Source of the DNA: Clostridia bacterium
GTDB lineage: Bacteria > Bacillota > Clostridia > TANB77 > CAG-508
Direction: 5' to 3'
Length of the DNA: 64,000 nt
Assembly (NCBI GenBank): GCA_017613275.1
Contig: JAGAED010000017.1
Location: 1-64,000 of the forward strand
Position numbers and translations under genes: made by a program
Shown here: in pieces, positions 26,764 through 34,687 of the stretch
Position numbering within the stretch: the stretch's first letter is position 1
How the letters are laid out: each line of letters starts with the position of its first letter
Notes under the pieces: model-generated
Told to the model about the DNA's origin: nothing
What the model saw: only the letters and a program-made list of their open reading frames with translations
Databases searched by the model: none

Positions 26764-27669
26764 ATGGAAGAATTTAAATCAGGATTCGTAACACTAATAG
26801 GAAGAACAAATGTGGGAAAATCAACACTAATAAATTTGTTGGTAGGAGAAAAAGTTGCCGCAATTGCAAATAAGGTCCAAACCACTCGTACAGCTATAAA
26901 AGGAATTGTAAATAGAGAACATTCCCAAATAATATTTACAGATACACCAGGAATTCACAAACCAAAAACCAAGCTAAACGAAACAATGGTAGAGACTTCA
27001 TTTTTAAGCATACCAGACAGTGACTTAATTCTATTTGTAATAGAAGCTACAAGTACTGATATAGGTAGGGGAGATAGAATTATTTTGGACAAAATAAAAG
27101 AGTCTAAAAGAAAAACAATTCTTATTATAAACAAAGTAGATTTGGTGCAAAAAGATAGCCTTTTAAATCTTATTGACATTTATAGAAAAGAATATGATTT
27201 TACGGCTGTTATTCCGGTTTCTGCTAAAAAAGACAAAACAAGAGAAATAATTTTAGACGAAATAGAAAAGAACCTAAAACCAGGTCCAGCATATTATGAT
27301 ATGGAGGAATATACAGACCAAACTTTAAGACAATTGGCAGAAGAAACAATAAGAGAAAAAGCCTTAAGAGTTTTGGATCAAGAAGTACCACATGGCATAT
27401 TTGTTGAAGTTGAAAAAATGGAATTAAGAACAAATAAAAAAGGCGAAGAAATATATGATGTAGAAGCGACAATTTATTGTTTAAGAAATTCTCATAAAGG
27501 AATAATAATTGGAAAAAATGGCGAAATGTTAAAAAGAATCGGAACAATGGCTAGAAAAGACATGGAGCAAAACTTTGGCTTAAAAATCAACTTAAAAACT
27601 TGGGTAAAAGTTAAAGAAGATTGGCAAGAAAATGATTCCATTGTTAACAAATTTAAGTTAAAAAAATAG
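26764..27669 (+). CDS. era: GTPase Era
   Basis: Era (301 residues) binds 16S rRNA near its 3' end and helps 30S maturation. G motifs: GRTNVGKST (G1; proline of the usual GRPNVGKST is replaced by threonine), DTPGIHKPK (G3), NKVDLV (G4), PVSAKK (G5). The C-terminal KH domain includes HKGIIIGKNGEMLKRIG. AGGAG precedes the ATG at 26764, and a TATAAT box lies at 26734-26739. It heads the run era-yqzL-recO, an order shared with Bacillus. Confidence 0.96.
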   Translation: MEEFKSGFVTLIGRTNVGKSTLINLLVGEKVAAIANKVQTTRTAIKGIVNREHSQIIFTDTPGIHKPKTKLNETMVETSFLSIPDSDLILFVIEATSTDIGRGDRIILDKIKESKRKTILIINKVDLVQKDSLLNLIDIYRKEYDFTAVIPVSAKKDKTREIILDEIEKNLKPGPAYYDMEEYTDQTLRQLAEETIREKALRVLDQEVPHGIFVEVEKMELRTNKKGEEIYDVEATIYCLRNSHKGIIIGKNGEMLKRIGTMARKDMEQNFGLKINLKTWVKVKEDWQENDSIVNKFKLKK

Positions 27670-27765
27670 TATAAAAAATACATTTTTGCAAAAGATATTT
27701 ATATTAAAGTTATTTGTATATTCGTCAAATGAGAATATAAGGCTTTAAATATAGGAGGCAAGCTT

Positions 27766-27915
27766 ATGATAAAGAAAATTGCATGGGATGCATTTAAAAA
27801 AACTGGTAATATTGATACTTTTATGGAATTTAAACAAATCCAAAATATTGAAAATAATATAAAAGAAATTCAAAATATTACTAATTTGAATTTAAAAGAT
27901 AACGATAAAAAATAG
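27766..27915 (+). CDS. YqzL-like small protein
   Basis: A 49-residue protein starting MIKKIAWDAFKKTGNIDTFM, with AGGAGG 10 bp upstream of the ATG and a TAG stop 11 bp before recO. The pattern W-x-x-F-x-x-T-G-x-I/D at the N-terminus and the position between era and recO match YqzL of Bacillus, a small protein of unknown function. The C-terminal half is Asn/Ile/Lys-rich and longer than usual. Confidence 0.75.
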   Translation: MIKKIAWDAFKKTGNIDTFMEFKQIQNIENNIKEIQNITNLNLKDNDKK

Positions 27916-27926
27916 AGGAAGAAGAA

Positions 27927-28655
27927 ATGGCAAATGTTAAAACAAATGGAATTATAATTGCAGAGCATAATATGGGCGATTTTGACAAAATGCTTACAAT
28001 TTTAACGCCAGGTTTGGGCAAAATTTCTTGTGTTGCAAAAGGAGCGAGAAGGCCGAATAGCAGCTTACTTGCTGGCACGCAGCTTTTTTGCTTTGGAGAG
28101 TACCTTATGTTTAAAGGTACTACTACATATCACATGAATTCGTGTGAAACAATTGAGATTTTTTATGACTTACGAACAGATTTAGATAAGTTGAAATATG
28201 CAATGCACATTTTAAAAATCGTGCAAGATGTAACAAATGAAAATCAAAATTGTTTTAGAATTTTACAATTAGTTTTAAACACTTTATATACTATTGCTCA
28301 TTCGGACAAGGATTTGGACTTGATTTTGAGCATTTTTAAAATGAGACTTTTATGCATTTTAGGCTTTACACCAAGGATAGAAAAATGTGTTAATTGCGGA
28401 GAAAAAACAGAAAAGTATGCTTTCAGTTTAAAAAATAATGGATTTAAATGTTTGGCTTGCAGTAAACAAGATAAGTCAACTATTTCCATGAGCGAAAGCA
28501 CACAAAATGCTGTTATTTATACTATTACAGCTCCGCCTAAAAAACTATTTTCTTTCAATTTAAAAGATGAAGCATTGGAGGAGTTTAAACTTATTGTAAA
28601 GCTTTATTTTAATGAAAAACTTGAAAAAGAGTATAAAATTGAAGAATTATTTTAA
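27927..28655 (+). CDS. recO: DNA repair protein RecO
   Basis: RecO (242 residues) loads RecA on SSB-coated ssDNA together with RecR. The N-terminal OB fold (GIIIAEHNMGDFDKMLTILTPGLGKISCVAKGARRPNS) and the C-terminal zinc finger of four cysteines (CVNCGEKTEKY ... CLACSK) are both clear. AGGAAG precedes the ATG. It is the last gene of the era unit; a palindromic element follows 7 bp after the stop. Confidence 0.94.
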   Translation: MANVKTNGIIIAEHNMGDFDKMLTILTPGLGKISCVAKGARRPNSSLLAGTQLFCFGEYLMFKGTTTYHMNSCETIEIFYDLRTDLDKLKYAMHILKIVQDVTNENQNCFRILQLVLNTLYTIAHSDKDLDLILSIFKMRLLCILGFTPRIEKCVNCGEKTEKYAFSLKNNGFKCLACSKQDKSTISMSESTQNAVIYTITAPPKKLFSFNLKDEALEEFKLIVKLYFNEKLEKEYKIEELF

Positions 28656-28662
28656 TATCAAT

Positions 28663-28786
28663 AATATAGAATATTTATATATTTTTCCGTTATCCCCATT
28701 CTAAATTTTCTTGTGAAAGCGAAGCTTTTAAGAAAATTTGAACGGTCCCCACAATTTCACTTCAAAATATATAAATATTCTATATT
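28663..28786. repeat. palindromic element, GGTCCCC family, copy 3
   Basis: Perfect 23-bp A/T-rich arms (28663-28685 and 28764-28786) enclose TATCCCCATTCTAAATTTT, an inner hairpin around GAAAGCGAAGCTTT, and AACGGTCCCCACAATTTC. The interior matches copy 2 closely, while the arms differ from copy 2 and remain perfectly self-complementary. Confidence 0.75.
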
Positions 28787-28798
28787 TAACAATAAAAC

Positions 28799-28826
28799 TT
28801 GACAATTTTAAAATAAAATATATAAT
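28799..28826 (+). promoter_or_regulatory. promoter of hpf
   Basis: TTGACA (28799-28804), 16 bp, TATAAT (28821-28826): both hexamers are perfect consensus. Confidence 0.85.
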
Positions 28827-28874
28827 AAGGTTACAATCGTAGTAAAAACAAAAAAGAAGAAGGGAGCGATTTTT

Positions 28875-29402
28875 ATGAAAATAAAAATAACAGGAAAGGA
28901 ACTAAAGATTACAGAAGCTATCAATGACTATGTTGAAAAGAAATTAGATAGAATTGATAAGTATTTTGAAGATGCAGAAGCAGAAGTAACTCTAAAAACA
29001 GAAAGACAAGAACAAATTGCAGAAATTTTTGTTACAGCAAATGGAGAAAAATACAGAGCAGTAACAGAAGATAGAGATTTATATGCTTCAATCGATAAAG
29101 ATATAGATATCTTAGAAGGACAAATCAGAAAAGTTAAGACTAAAAAAGAAAAAATGATGAAAGAATCTTCAATAAAAGCATTAGCATTTACACCAATTCA
29201 TGAAAATGAAGTGGCAAATGAAATTGTAAAAACATCTTATTATGAAATTAAGCCAATGTTACCAGAAGATGCAGTTTTAAAATTACAAGAAAAACCAACA
29301 CACAATTTTATGGCATTTATAAATGTAGAAACTGGAAAAGTAAATATAGTACATAAATTAAAAGATGGAAAAAATTATGGTTTAGTAGAACCAGAAGCAT
29401 AA
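28875..29402 (+). CDS. hpf: long-form ribosome hibernation promoting factor
   Basis: The 175-residue protein has the N-terminal HPF/YfiA domain (ITGKELKITEAINDYVEKKLDRI, YRAVTEDRDLYASIDKDID) and the C-terminal dimerisation domain (SYYEIKPMLPEDAVLKLQ...FMAFINVETGKVNIVHKLKDGKNYGLVEPE). The long form joins two 70S ribosomes into inactive 100S dimers in stationary phase. AAGGGAG precedes the ATG; it is monocistronic with a strong promoter and terminator. Confidence 0.95.
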   Translation: MKIKITGKELKITEAINDYVEKKLDRIDKYFEDAEAEVTLKTERQEQIAEIFVTANGEKYRAVTEDRDLYASIDKDIDILEGQIRKVKTKKEKMMKESSIKALAFTPIHENEVANEIVKTSYYEIKPMLPEDAVLKLQEKPTHNFMAFINVETGKVNIVHKLKDGKNYGLVEPEA

Positions 29403-29408
29403 TTTGAT

Positions 29409-29453
29409 AAAAACGAAAAAGCACACGGCTTTGCCGCGTGCTTTTTCGTTTTT
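29409..29453. terminator. strong bidirectional terminator after hpf
   Basis: AAAAACGAAAAAGCAC (29409-29424) pairs with GTGCTTTTTCGTTTTT (29438-29453); the loop region adds ACGG/CCGC. It also serves the convergent SASP gene. Confidence 0.9.
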
Positions 29454-29464
29454 AAAAACTATAA

Positions 29465-29662
29465 CTATTTCATATTGTTTTCAGCTTGTTGAATTAACTT
29501 TCTAACCATGTTACCACCTATTCTACCAGCATCTCTTGAAGATAAGTCACCATTATATCCGTCTTTTAGGTTAACACCAACTTCAGAAGCAACTTCATAT
29601 TTAAATCTATCTAGAGCGTCCATAGCTTCTGGAACTAATTTTTTGTTTGAATTGTTTGCCAT
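29465..29662 (-). CDS. small acid-soluble spore protein, alpha/beta type
   Basis: A 65-residue SASP that coats and protects spore DNA. Family pattern: LVPEAMDALDRFKYEVASEVGV (with the germination-protease recognition region) and LSSRDAGRIGGNMVRKLI (the DNA-binding GNMV helix). AGGAGGTGAATT lies before the ATG at 29662. It should be made in the forespore under sigma-G; a weak match to a sigma-G promoter (TTAATT at 29744-29749 and GATAGTA at 29720-29726, minus strand, 17-bp spacer) is present but unconvincing. Confidence 0.95.
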   Translation of the reverse strand: MANNSNKKLVPEAMDALDRFKYEVASEVGVNLKDGYNGDLSSRDAGRIGGNMVRKLIQQAENNMK

Positions 29663-29837
29663 TATAATTCACCTCCTGCAATTTACATTTATAGAAAAAA
29701 CCAAAATCTGTTTTTCTAATACTATCATTTGCAAATATGAAAAAATTAAACTGGAAATTTATTGAAAATGAAATATTACAAAAATATTACAAAAGTGTTA
29801 CAGAAATATTATATTTTTGAAATGAAGGGTAAAAATA

Positions 29838-29866
29838 TTGATTTTAATTGACGAATATTATAGAAT
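29838..29866 (+). promoter_or_regulatory. promoter of the Tad-like locus
   Basis: TTGATT (29838-29843), 17 bp, TAGAAT (29861-29866), followed by an A/T-rich 59-nt leader and AAGGAGG. A second, weaker TTGACG lies at 29848-29853. Confidence 0.55.
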
Positions 29867-29925
29867 AAAGTAGATAGTGATTTTATCTAAAAACATATAA
29901 AAATAAATTAAAGGAGGAATTTGTT

Positions 29926-31044
29926 ATGGCAACAAATCCAATGCAAAGAAAAGCAAGAATATCATTTATATTAGGAATGTTACTTACATTATTAATATGT
30001 GGAGTAATCATCGCATTATTATTTATGCAAATTAAAAAATATCAAGATAAAGAGAAGACAGATCTTGCGTCACAGGTGCAAGTATATGCATTAAACACAG
30101 ATGTTGGATCAGGTCAAGTAATTACATCTGACATGTATTCAAGAATTACGGTAAATAAATCAATGGTTCCAGCAGATGCAATTGGAAATTTAGATAATTT
30201 ATCTGTTTATGCATTACAAGACAAAGAAGGAAATGAATTATATATAAAAAGAGATTCAGAAGGATATGCTAAGAAAAACGAAGATGGAACTTTAAAATTA
30301 TATATAACAAAAGATGGTAAAGAATACGAAGTAATGCACGACAAAGAAACAGGAAACTATTATATAAATAATGGTGGTTCAAAAGCATATCTAGAATTAA
30401 ATAACATTCCAATAATTGCTAAAGTTTCAATGAAGAAAAATACAATAATAACAACTGAATTACTTACAAAAGGCGAAGATACAATGGCAAATGACGTAAG
30501 AAGACAAGAATACAACACATTTGTATTACCAATGGACTTAAAAACAGGAGACTATGTTGATTTAAGATTAATGCTTCCAACAGGAGAAGATTATATTGTT
30601 GTATCAAAAAAAGAAGTTGATATACCAGTTGTAGGAGGAACAGATTCTACAGATACAGTTTGGCTAAATGTTGGAGAAGACGAAATTTTAACAATAAGCA
30701 GTGCAATAGTTGATGCATTTAGAATTACAGGTTCAAAACTTTATATGACAAAATACACAGAAGCAGGAATGCAAAAAGCTGCAACACCTACATATGTTGC
30801 ATCACAAGAAACTCTTGAATTAATAAAAAAAGATCCTAATATTTTAACAAAAGCGGCAGAAGAACTAAAAAACAGATATGTAAAAATCGGATATGACGAA
30901 ATTAGAAATAATTACATAAATAAAGCAGTAAGAGCTTCAGGTGATGAAGGTGAAGCAAACGTTAAATCAAAAATGCAAGAAAGCATCACAACTACACAAG
31001 ATACAAGAAAGAAATATTTGGATTCTTTAGGCGGAGTTAATTAA
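29926..31044 (+). CDS. CpaB/SAF-domain-like membrane protein, first gene of Tad-like locus
   Basis: The 372-residue protein has one transmembrane helix at about residues 13-33 and a large outside domain. VYALNTDVGSGQVITSDMYSRITVNKSMVPADAI resembles the SAF domain of CpaB/RcpC, the Tad-pilus periplasmic assembly protein, and a second similar block (NIPIIAKVSMKKNTIITTELL) is followed by the CpaB-like stretch VLPMDLKTGDYVDLRLMLPTGEDYIVVSKK. An insertion of about 60 residues (LYIKRDSEGYAK ... ) splits the SAF-like region. Its position at the head of cpaE/cpaF/tadBC-like genes supports the call. Gram-positive cells lack the outer-membrane secretin CpaB normally supports. Confidence 0.7.
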   Translation: MATNPMQRKARISFILGMLLTLLICGVIIALLFMQIKKYQDKEKTDLASQVQVYALNTDVGSGQVITSDMYSRITVNKSMVPADAIGNLDNLSVYALQDKEGNELYIKRDSEGYAKKNEDGTLKLYITKDGKEYEVMHDKETGNYYINNGGSKAYLELNNIPIIAKVSMKKNTIITTELLTKGEDTMANDVRRQEYNTFVLPMDLKTGDYVDLRLMLPTGEDYIVVSKKEVDIPVVGGTDSTDTVWLNVGEDEILTISSAIVDAFRITGSKLYMTKYTEAGMQKAATPTYVASQETLELIKKDPNILTKAAEELKNRYVKIGYDEIRNNYINKAVRASGDEGEANVKSKMQESITTTQDTRKKYLDSLGGVN

Positions 31045-31061
31045 GACGAAGGGAGAAAAAC

Positions 31062-31763
31062 ATGAGAAAAATAGGATTTATAGGCGCTTATGATAAAATT
31101 GATATGATGATAAATGTAGCAAAAGTTTTAACTGAATGTGGCAAAAAAGTGCTTGTAATAGATTCTTCGATTGCTCAAAAAGCAAGATATGTTGTCCCTT
31201 CTCTAGAGGCAACTCCAGCATATATAACAGAATTTGAACAGTTTGATGTTGCGGTTGGATTTAGAAACCTAAGTCAAATAAAACAATATTCTTTTGTAGA
31301 GCAAGAAAAAGAACTTCCTTATGATATAGCATTAATAGATATTGACAATCCTTATAATATGCCAGGATTCGAACTAAGCGAAACAGAAAAAAACTTTTTT
31401 GTAACATCATTTGACTTATACTCATTAAAAAGAGGAATGGAAATATTGGCTGCTATGCCAATGCCATTAAAACTTACTAAAATTCTAAATTCAAAGAATC
31501 TACTAAAAGAGGAAAATGATTATTTGGATTATTTATCAGCACATATAAATATAAAATGGGAAAGAGAAAAAGTATATTTTCAATTAGAAAATGGAGATTA
31601 TACTGTAATAACAGAAAATCAAAGAGTAAATAAAATAAAATTCAAAAAACTTAGTACACAATACAAAGACAGTATTGAATATATTTCTGCACTTATATGT
31701 GACAAGGAAATTCCAGAAAGCCAAATCAGAAAAATGATTAGAGAAATAGAAAAAAGAGGCTAA
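31062..31763 (+). CDS. CpaE/MinD-like protein without a Walker A motif
   Basis: The 233-residue protein begins MRKIGFIGAYDKIDMMINVAKVLTECGKKVLVID, which has the layout of a ParA/MinD deviant Walker A region (strand, loop, helix, VLVIDSS strand) but the loop GAYDKID lacks the GKT/GKS needed to bind phosphate. A later LIDIDNPYNMPG strand resembles the Walker B position. I read it as a degenerate CpaE-family member, partnering the intact ATPase encoded next. It lies 17 bp after the CpaB-like gene. Confidence 0.6.
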   Translation: MRKIGFIGAYDKIDMMINVAKVLTECGKKVLVIDSSIAQKARYVVPSLEATPAYITEFEQFDVAVGFRNLSQIKQYSFVEQEKELPYDIALIDIDNPYNMPGFELSETEKNFFVTSFDLYSLKRGMEILAAMPMPLKLTKILNSKNLLKEENDYLDYLSAHINIKWEREKVYFQLENGDYTVITENQRVNKIKFKKLSTQYKDSIEYISALICDKEIPESQIRKMIREIEKRG

Positions 31764-31782
31764 AACAAGAAAGGAAAATAGT

Positions 31783-32622
31783 ATGTCTATAATAACTTTT
31801 ATAAGTAATGGAAAAGAACAAACAGGAAAAACATTGTCAGCAGTTGCAATTGCAACACTTATGGCAATACAGCATAATATGAAAATATTATTAGTTTCAA
31901 CAGCCAATGATAGTTCAACATTAAACAACTGCTTTTTTCCAAAACAACGCAATAAATTAGTTCCACAAAATAGATTTATGCAAAATGGCGGTATAGATAA
32001 TATGCAAAACGGTATAAATGGACTTATAAAAATGGTAAGATCAAACAAAATAGAACCTGAAACAATAAGAAATTACTCAAAAGTAGTATTCAAAGATTCA
32101 GCATTAGAAATCTTGTTATCAGGAGGAAATACACAGGATGAAGACGTATCTAGTTATTTTCCAGAAATAATAAAAATGGCAAATCAATATTATGATTGGG
32201 TAATAGTTGATTTAGATGAAGATATTGATATACCAACAAGAAGAATAATTATAAACGATTCAGATTTAGTAGTTTACAATATTTCACAAAGACTTCTAAG
32301 CATAGATAATTTTATGATAGAAAAGTCACACAGCAAGCTATTATCATCTTTTAAAACAATAGCTTTAGTTGGAAAACACGATAAATTTTCAAAATATACA
32401 GCAAAAAATATAACAAGATATATGGGAGAAAGAAATCAAGTATTAACAATACCATACAATACATTATATTTTGAAGCAGCAGAAGAAGCAACAGTTCCAG
32501 ACTTTTTCATAAATTCTAGAAATGTTGATAAAGAAGATAGAAACTATTTATTTATTCAAGAAGTAAAAAGAGCAGGAGAAGCAATAAGATATAGATTGCA
32601 AGAATTACAGATGAGAATGTAA
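31783..32622 (+). CDS. ParA/CpaE-like ATPase
   Basis: This 279-residue protein has an N-terminal Walker A variant, NGKEQTGKTLSAVAIATLMA, followed by MKILLVSTAND, and a Walker-B-like DWVIVDLDEDIDIPTRR strand; the second half (VVYNISQRLLSIDNFM, IALVGKHDKFSKYTAKNITRYMG) matches the ParA/MinD fold. In Tad systems CpaE/TadZ localises the pilus machine at a pole or mid-cell. Together with the preceding P-loop-less paralogue it may form a heterodimer. It is in the same transcript, 20 bp after its neighbour. Confidence 0.7.
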   Translation: MSIITFISNGKEQTGKTLSAVAIATLMAIQHNMKILLVSTANDSSTLNNCFFPKQRNKLVPQNRFMQNGGIDNMQNGINGLIKMVRSNKIEPETIRNYSKVVFKDSALEILLSGGNTQDEDVSSYFPEIIKMANQYYDWVIVDLDEDIDIPTRRIIINDSDLVVYNISQRLLSIDNFMIEKSHSKLLSSFKTIALVGKHDKFSKYTAKNITRYMGERNQVLTIPYNTLYFEAAEEATVPDFFINSRNVDKEDRNYLFIQEVKRAGEAIRYRLQELQMRM

Positions 32623-32641
32623 AGAAAGGGGATAATCAACC

Positions 32642-34618
32642 ATGAACATAACCAACATATTACTAATGGTAGTTGTTTTTGCTTTAGCAGGATTTGTTCT
32701 AAAGTATTATTTAAAGAAGAAAAAAGAACAAAAAGCTGAAGAAACTATCGATGTTGATGATAAAACTTATACATTAGAAGTAATGAAAAACTTTGTAAAA
32801 CGTAGATTAGATGAAATAACAAAGGTCAATCTATATGATATAGGTCTTTCAGAAGAAGAATTAAAAAGAAGAAAAAATAAAAAGTATGAGTTGAAAAAAG
32901 CTTTAAAAGGTTGTACATATGGTGATGTTAACGATAAAAAATATGTTAAAGAATTGATTTTCGATATATTACAAAAAGAATATGGCGTAACAGAAACAAA
33001 TATCTCAAAAGCAATTCCTTTCGACATTCCATCATTATTAACAGCACAAGATAAATTTGATATCTTGATTTATGCTTACAAAAAAGAATTTGGATATGAA
33101 GCATTAACAGAAATGATTAAAAAATACAACTTAGCACAACTAAAATATGTAGCAGGTGAAACAAAACCATGCTATGTAATAACAGAAGATGAAATAGCAG
33201 ACATTTATGAAAAAGAAAATATACAATTAACATTTTCAGATAAACTAGCAGTTGTAGTTCAAAGAATATATCAACATTACAAAGGCTACAGCTCAATAGA
33301 TGAAGTAAGAGATATGAACATAGATGGTGTATCTGGTGGTGTATCTGGTTTACCAGAAAGTTTCTTAAGCCAAGTAGCACAAACAGATGGAGACTATTTA
33401 TCACAAGTATCAGAGCACAAAGTTCCAAGAGCATGTGACAGTATTTGGATATTCTTCCAAGGTAAATCAATACGTTTAGCATTCTTATCATTTGGAACAG
33501 AAGCAGAACTAAAAAGAGTATGTCAAAACATATATAAATACAATAACCCAGGACAATTATCAGACACAAATGGTTACAAAATAAACGAGATGAAAGATGG
33601 TTCCAGAGTTGTTGTTGTAAGACCAAGTTTCTCAGAAACATGGGCATTCTTCGTAAGAAAATTCGACGTAAAACGTTCAACATTAGAGCAATGGTTTAAA
33701 GGTGAACCAGGTTCACTAGAATCAATAGAATTACTAAAATACTTAGTAAAAGGAGCCAGAATCATATCAATCACTGGTGAGCAAGGTTGCGGTAAAACAA
33801 CAATGCTTATGGGAATGATAGAAAACATATACGAAACAATGAACATCCGTGTTCAAGAAACTGCATTCGAGCTTCACTTAAGAAGAATATATCCAACAAG
33901 AAATATTCTTACATTCCGTGAAACAGATACAATTTCTGGACAAGAAGGTTTGGACGTTCAAAAGAAAACTGATGGTTCTGTAAACATCATAGGTGAGGTT
34001 GCAACAGACCCCGTAGCATCTTGGATGATACAAGCTGCCCAAGTTGCATCTAAATTCACATTATTTACTCACCATGCTAAAACATTTCCAAACTTAGTAA
34101 CAGCTCTAAGAAACTCAATGCTTAGAACTGGAGTATTCAAAAACGAAAAAACAGCAGAAGAACAAGTTGTATCAGTTCTAAACTTTGATATACACTTAAC
34201 AAAAGACTTTAGAGGAAAACGTTATGTAGAAAGAATTACAGAATGTATTCCGGTAGAAGAAAGAAATGAATATACATTCGACCATAGAAAAGAAACAACA
34301 TTAGAAGGAAAATTCGATAAATTCTTCGATAATGCAACACATTTCTTCACAAAAACAACAGACAGACAATTATATGTTTATAGAAACATATTAGAATATG
34401 TAGATGGAGAATATATAATAACAAACCCAATAACACAAGACAACTTAAGAGAAATGAGAATGAATATGGACGAAACAGACCTAGAAAGTTTTGACAACTT
34501 CGTCGAAAAACATTGGGGAAATAATGTAAAATCAGCTTATGAAACAATAAGTGTAGGTGCATCTGCTCAAGAAGCTCCAAAAACTAAAAGAAGAGGCAGA
34601 CCAGCCAAAAGAGTATAA
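32642..34618 (+). CDS. CpaF/TadA-like secretion ATPase with N-terminal membrane anchor
   Basis: The 658-residue protein carries a type II/IV secretion ATPase domain in its C-terminal half: GEQGCGKTTM at about residues 378-387 (Walker A), an arginine/aspartate-box region (RVQETAFELHLRRIYPTRNILTFRET), VNIIGEVATDP at about 449-459 (Walker B glutamate) and LFTHHAKT. Unusually it begins with a transmembrane helix (residues 5-22) and a ~300-residue region containing a Gly/Ser-rich stretch (NIDGVSGGVSGLPESFL). CpaF homologues are normally soluble and ~450 residues. The C-terminal end is basic (TKRRGRPAKR). It would power pilin polymerisation or secretion. Confidence 0.8.
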   Translation: MNITNILLMVVVFALAGFVLKYYLKKKKEQKAEETIDVDDKTYTLEVMKNFVKRRLDEITKVNLYDIGLSEEELKRRKNKKYELKKALKGCTYGDVNDKKYVKELIFDILQKEYGVTETNISKAIPFDIPSLLTAQDKFDILIYAYKKEFGYEALTEMIKKYNLAQLKYVAGETKPCYVITEDEIADIYEKENIQLTFSDKLAVVVQRIYQHYKGYSSIDEVRDMNIDGVSGGVSGLPESFLSQVAQTDGDYLSQVSEHKVPRACDSIWIFFQGKSIRLAFLSFGTEAELKRVCQNIYKYNNPGQLSDTNGYKINEMKDGSRVVVVRPSFSETWAFFVRKFDVKRSTLEQWFKGEPGSLESIELLKYLVKGARIISITGEQGCGKTTMLMGMIENIYETMNIRVQETAFELHLRRIYPTRNILTFRETDTISGQEGLDVQKKTDGSVNIIGEVATDPVASWMIQAAQVASKFTLFTHHAKTFPNLVTALRNSMLRTGVFKNEKTAEEQVVSVLNFDIHLTKDFRGKRYVERITECIPVEERNEYTFDHRKETTLEGKFDKFFDNATHFFTKTTDRQLYVYRNILEYVDGEYIITNPITQDNLREMRMNMDETDLESFDNFVEKHWGNNVKSAYETISVGASAQEAPKTKRRGRPAKRV

Positions 34619-34625
34619 ATTTAAT

Positions 34626-34650
34626 GCAGGGGCGGCTATTAGCCGCCTGC
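34626..34650 (+). other. intercistronic GC-rich hairpin between secretion ATPase and TadBC-like gene
   Basis: GGCGGCT (34631-34637) pairs with AGCCGCC (34641-34647) around ATT, with GCAG/CTGC-type extensions. There is no T-run, so I take it for a processing or stability element rather than a terminator. Confidence 0.5.
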
Positions 34651-34687
34651 ATAATGCAAATTAATACAAAAGGAGGTGCTATTAAAA

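Noticed and set aside
34626-34650. Terminator splitting the Tad-like locus
   Set aside because: The hairpin is GC-rich but has no T-run, and spacing and orientation favour one transcript.
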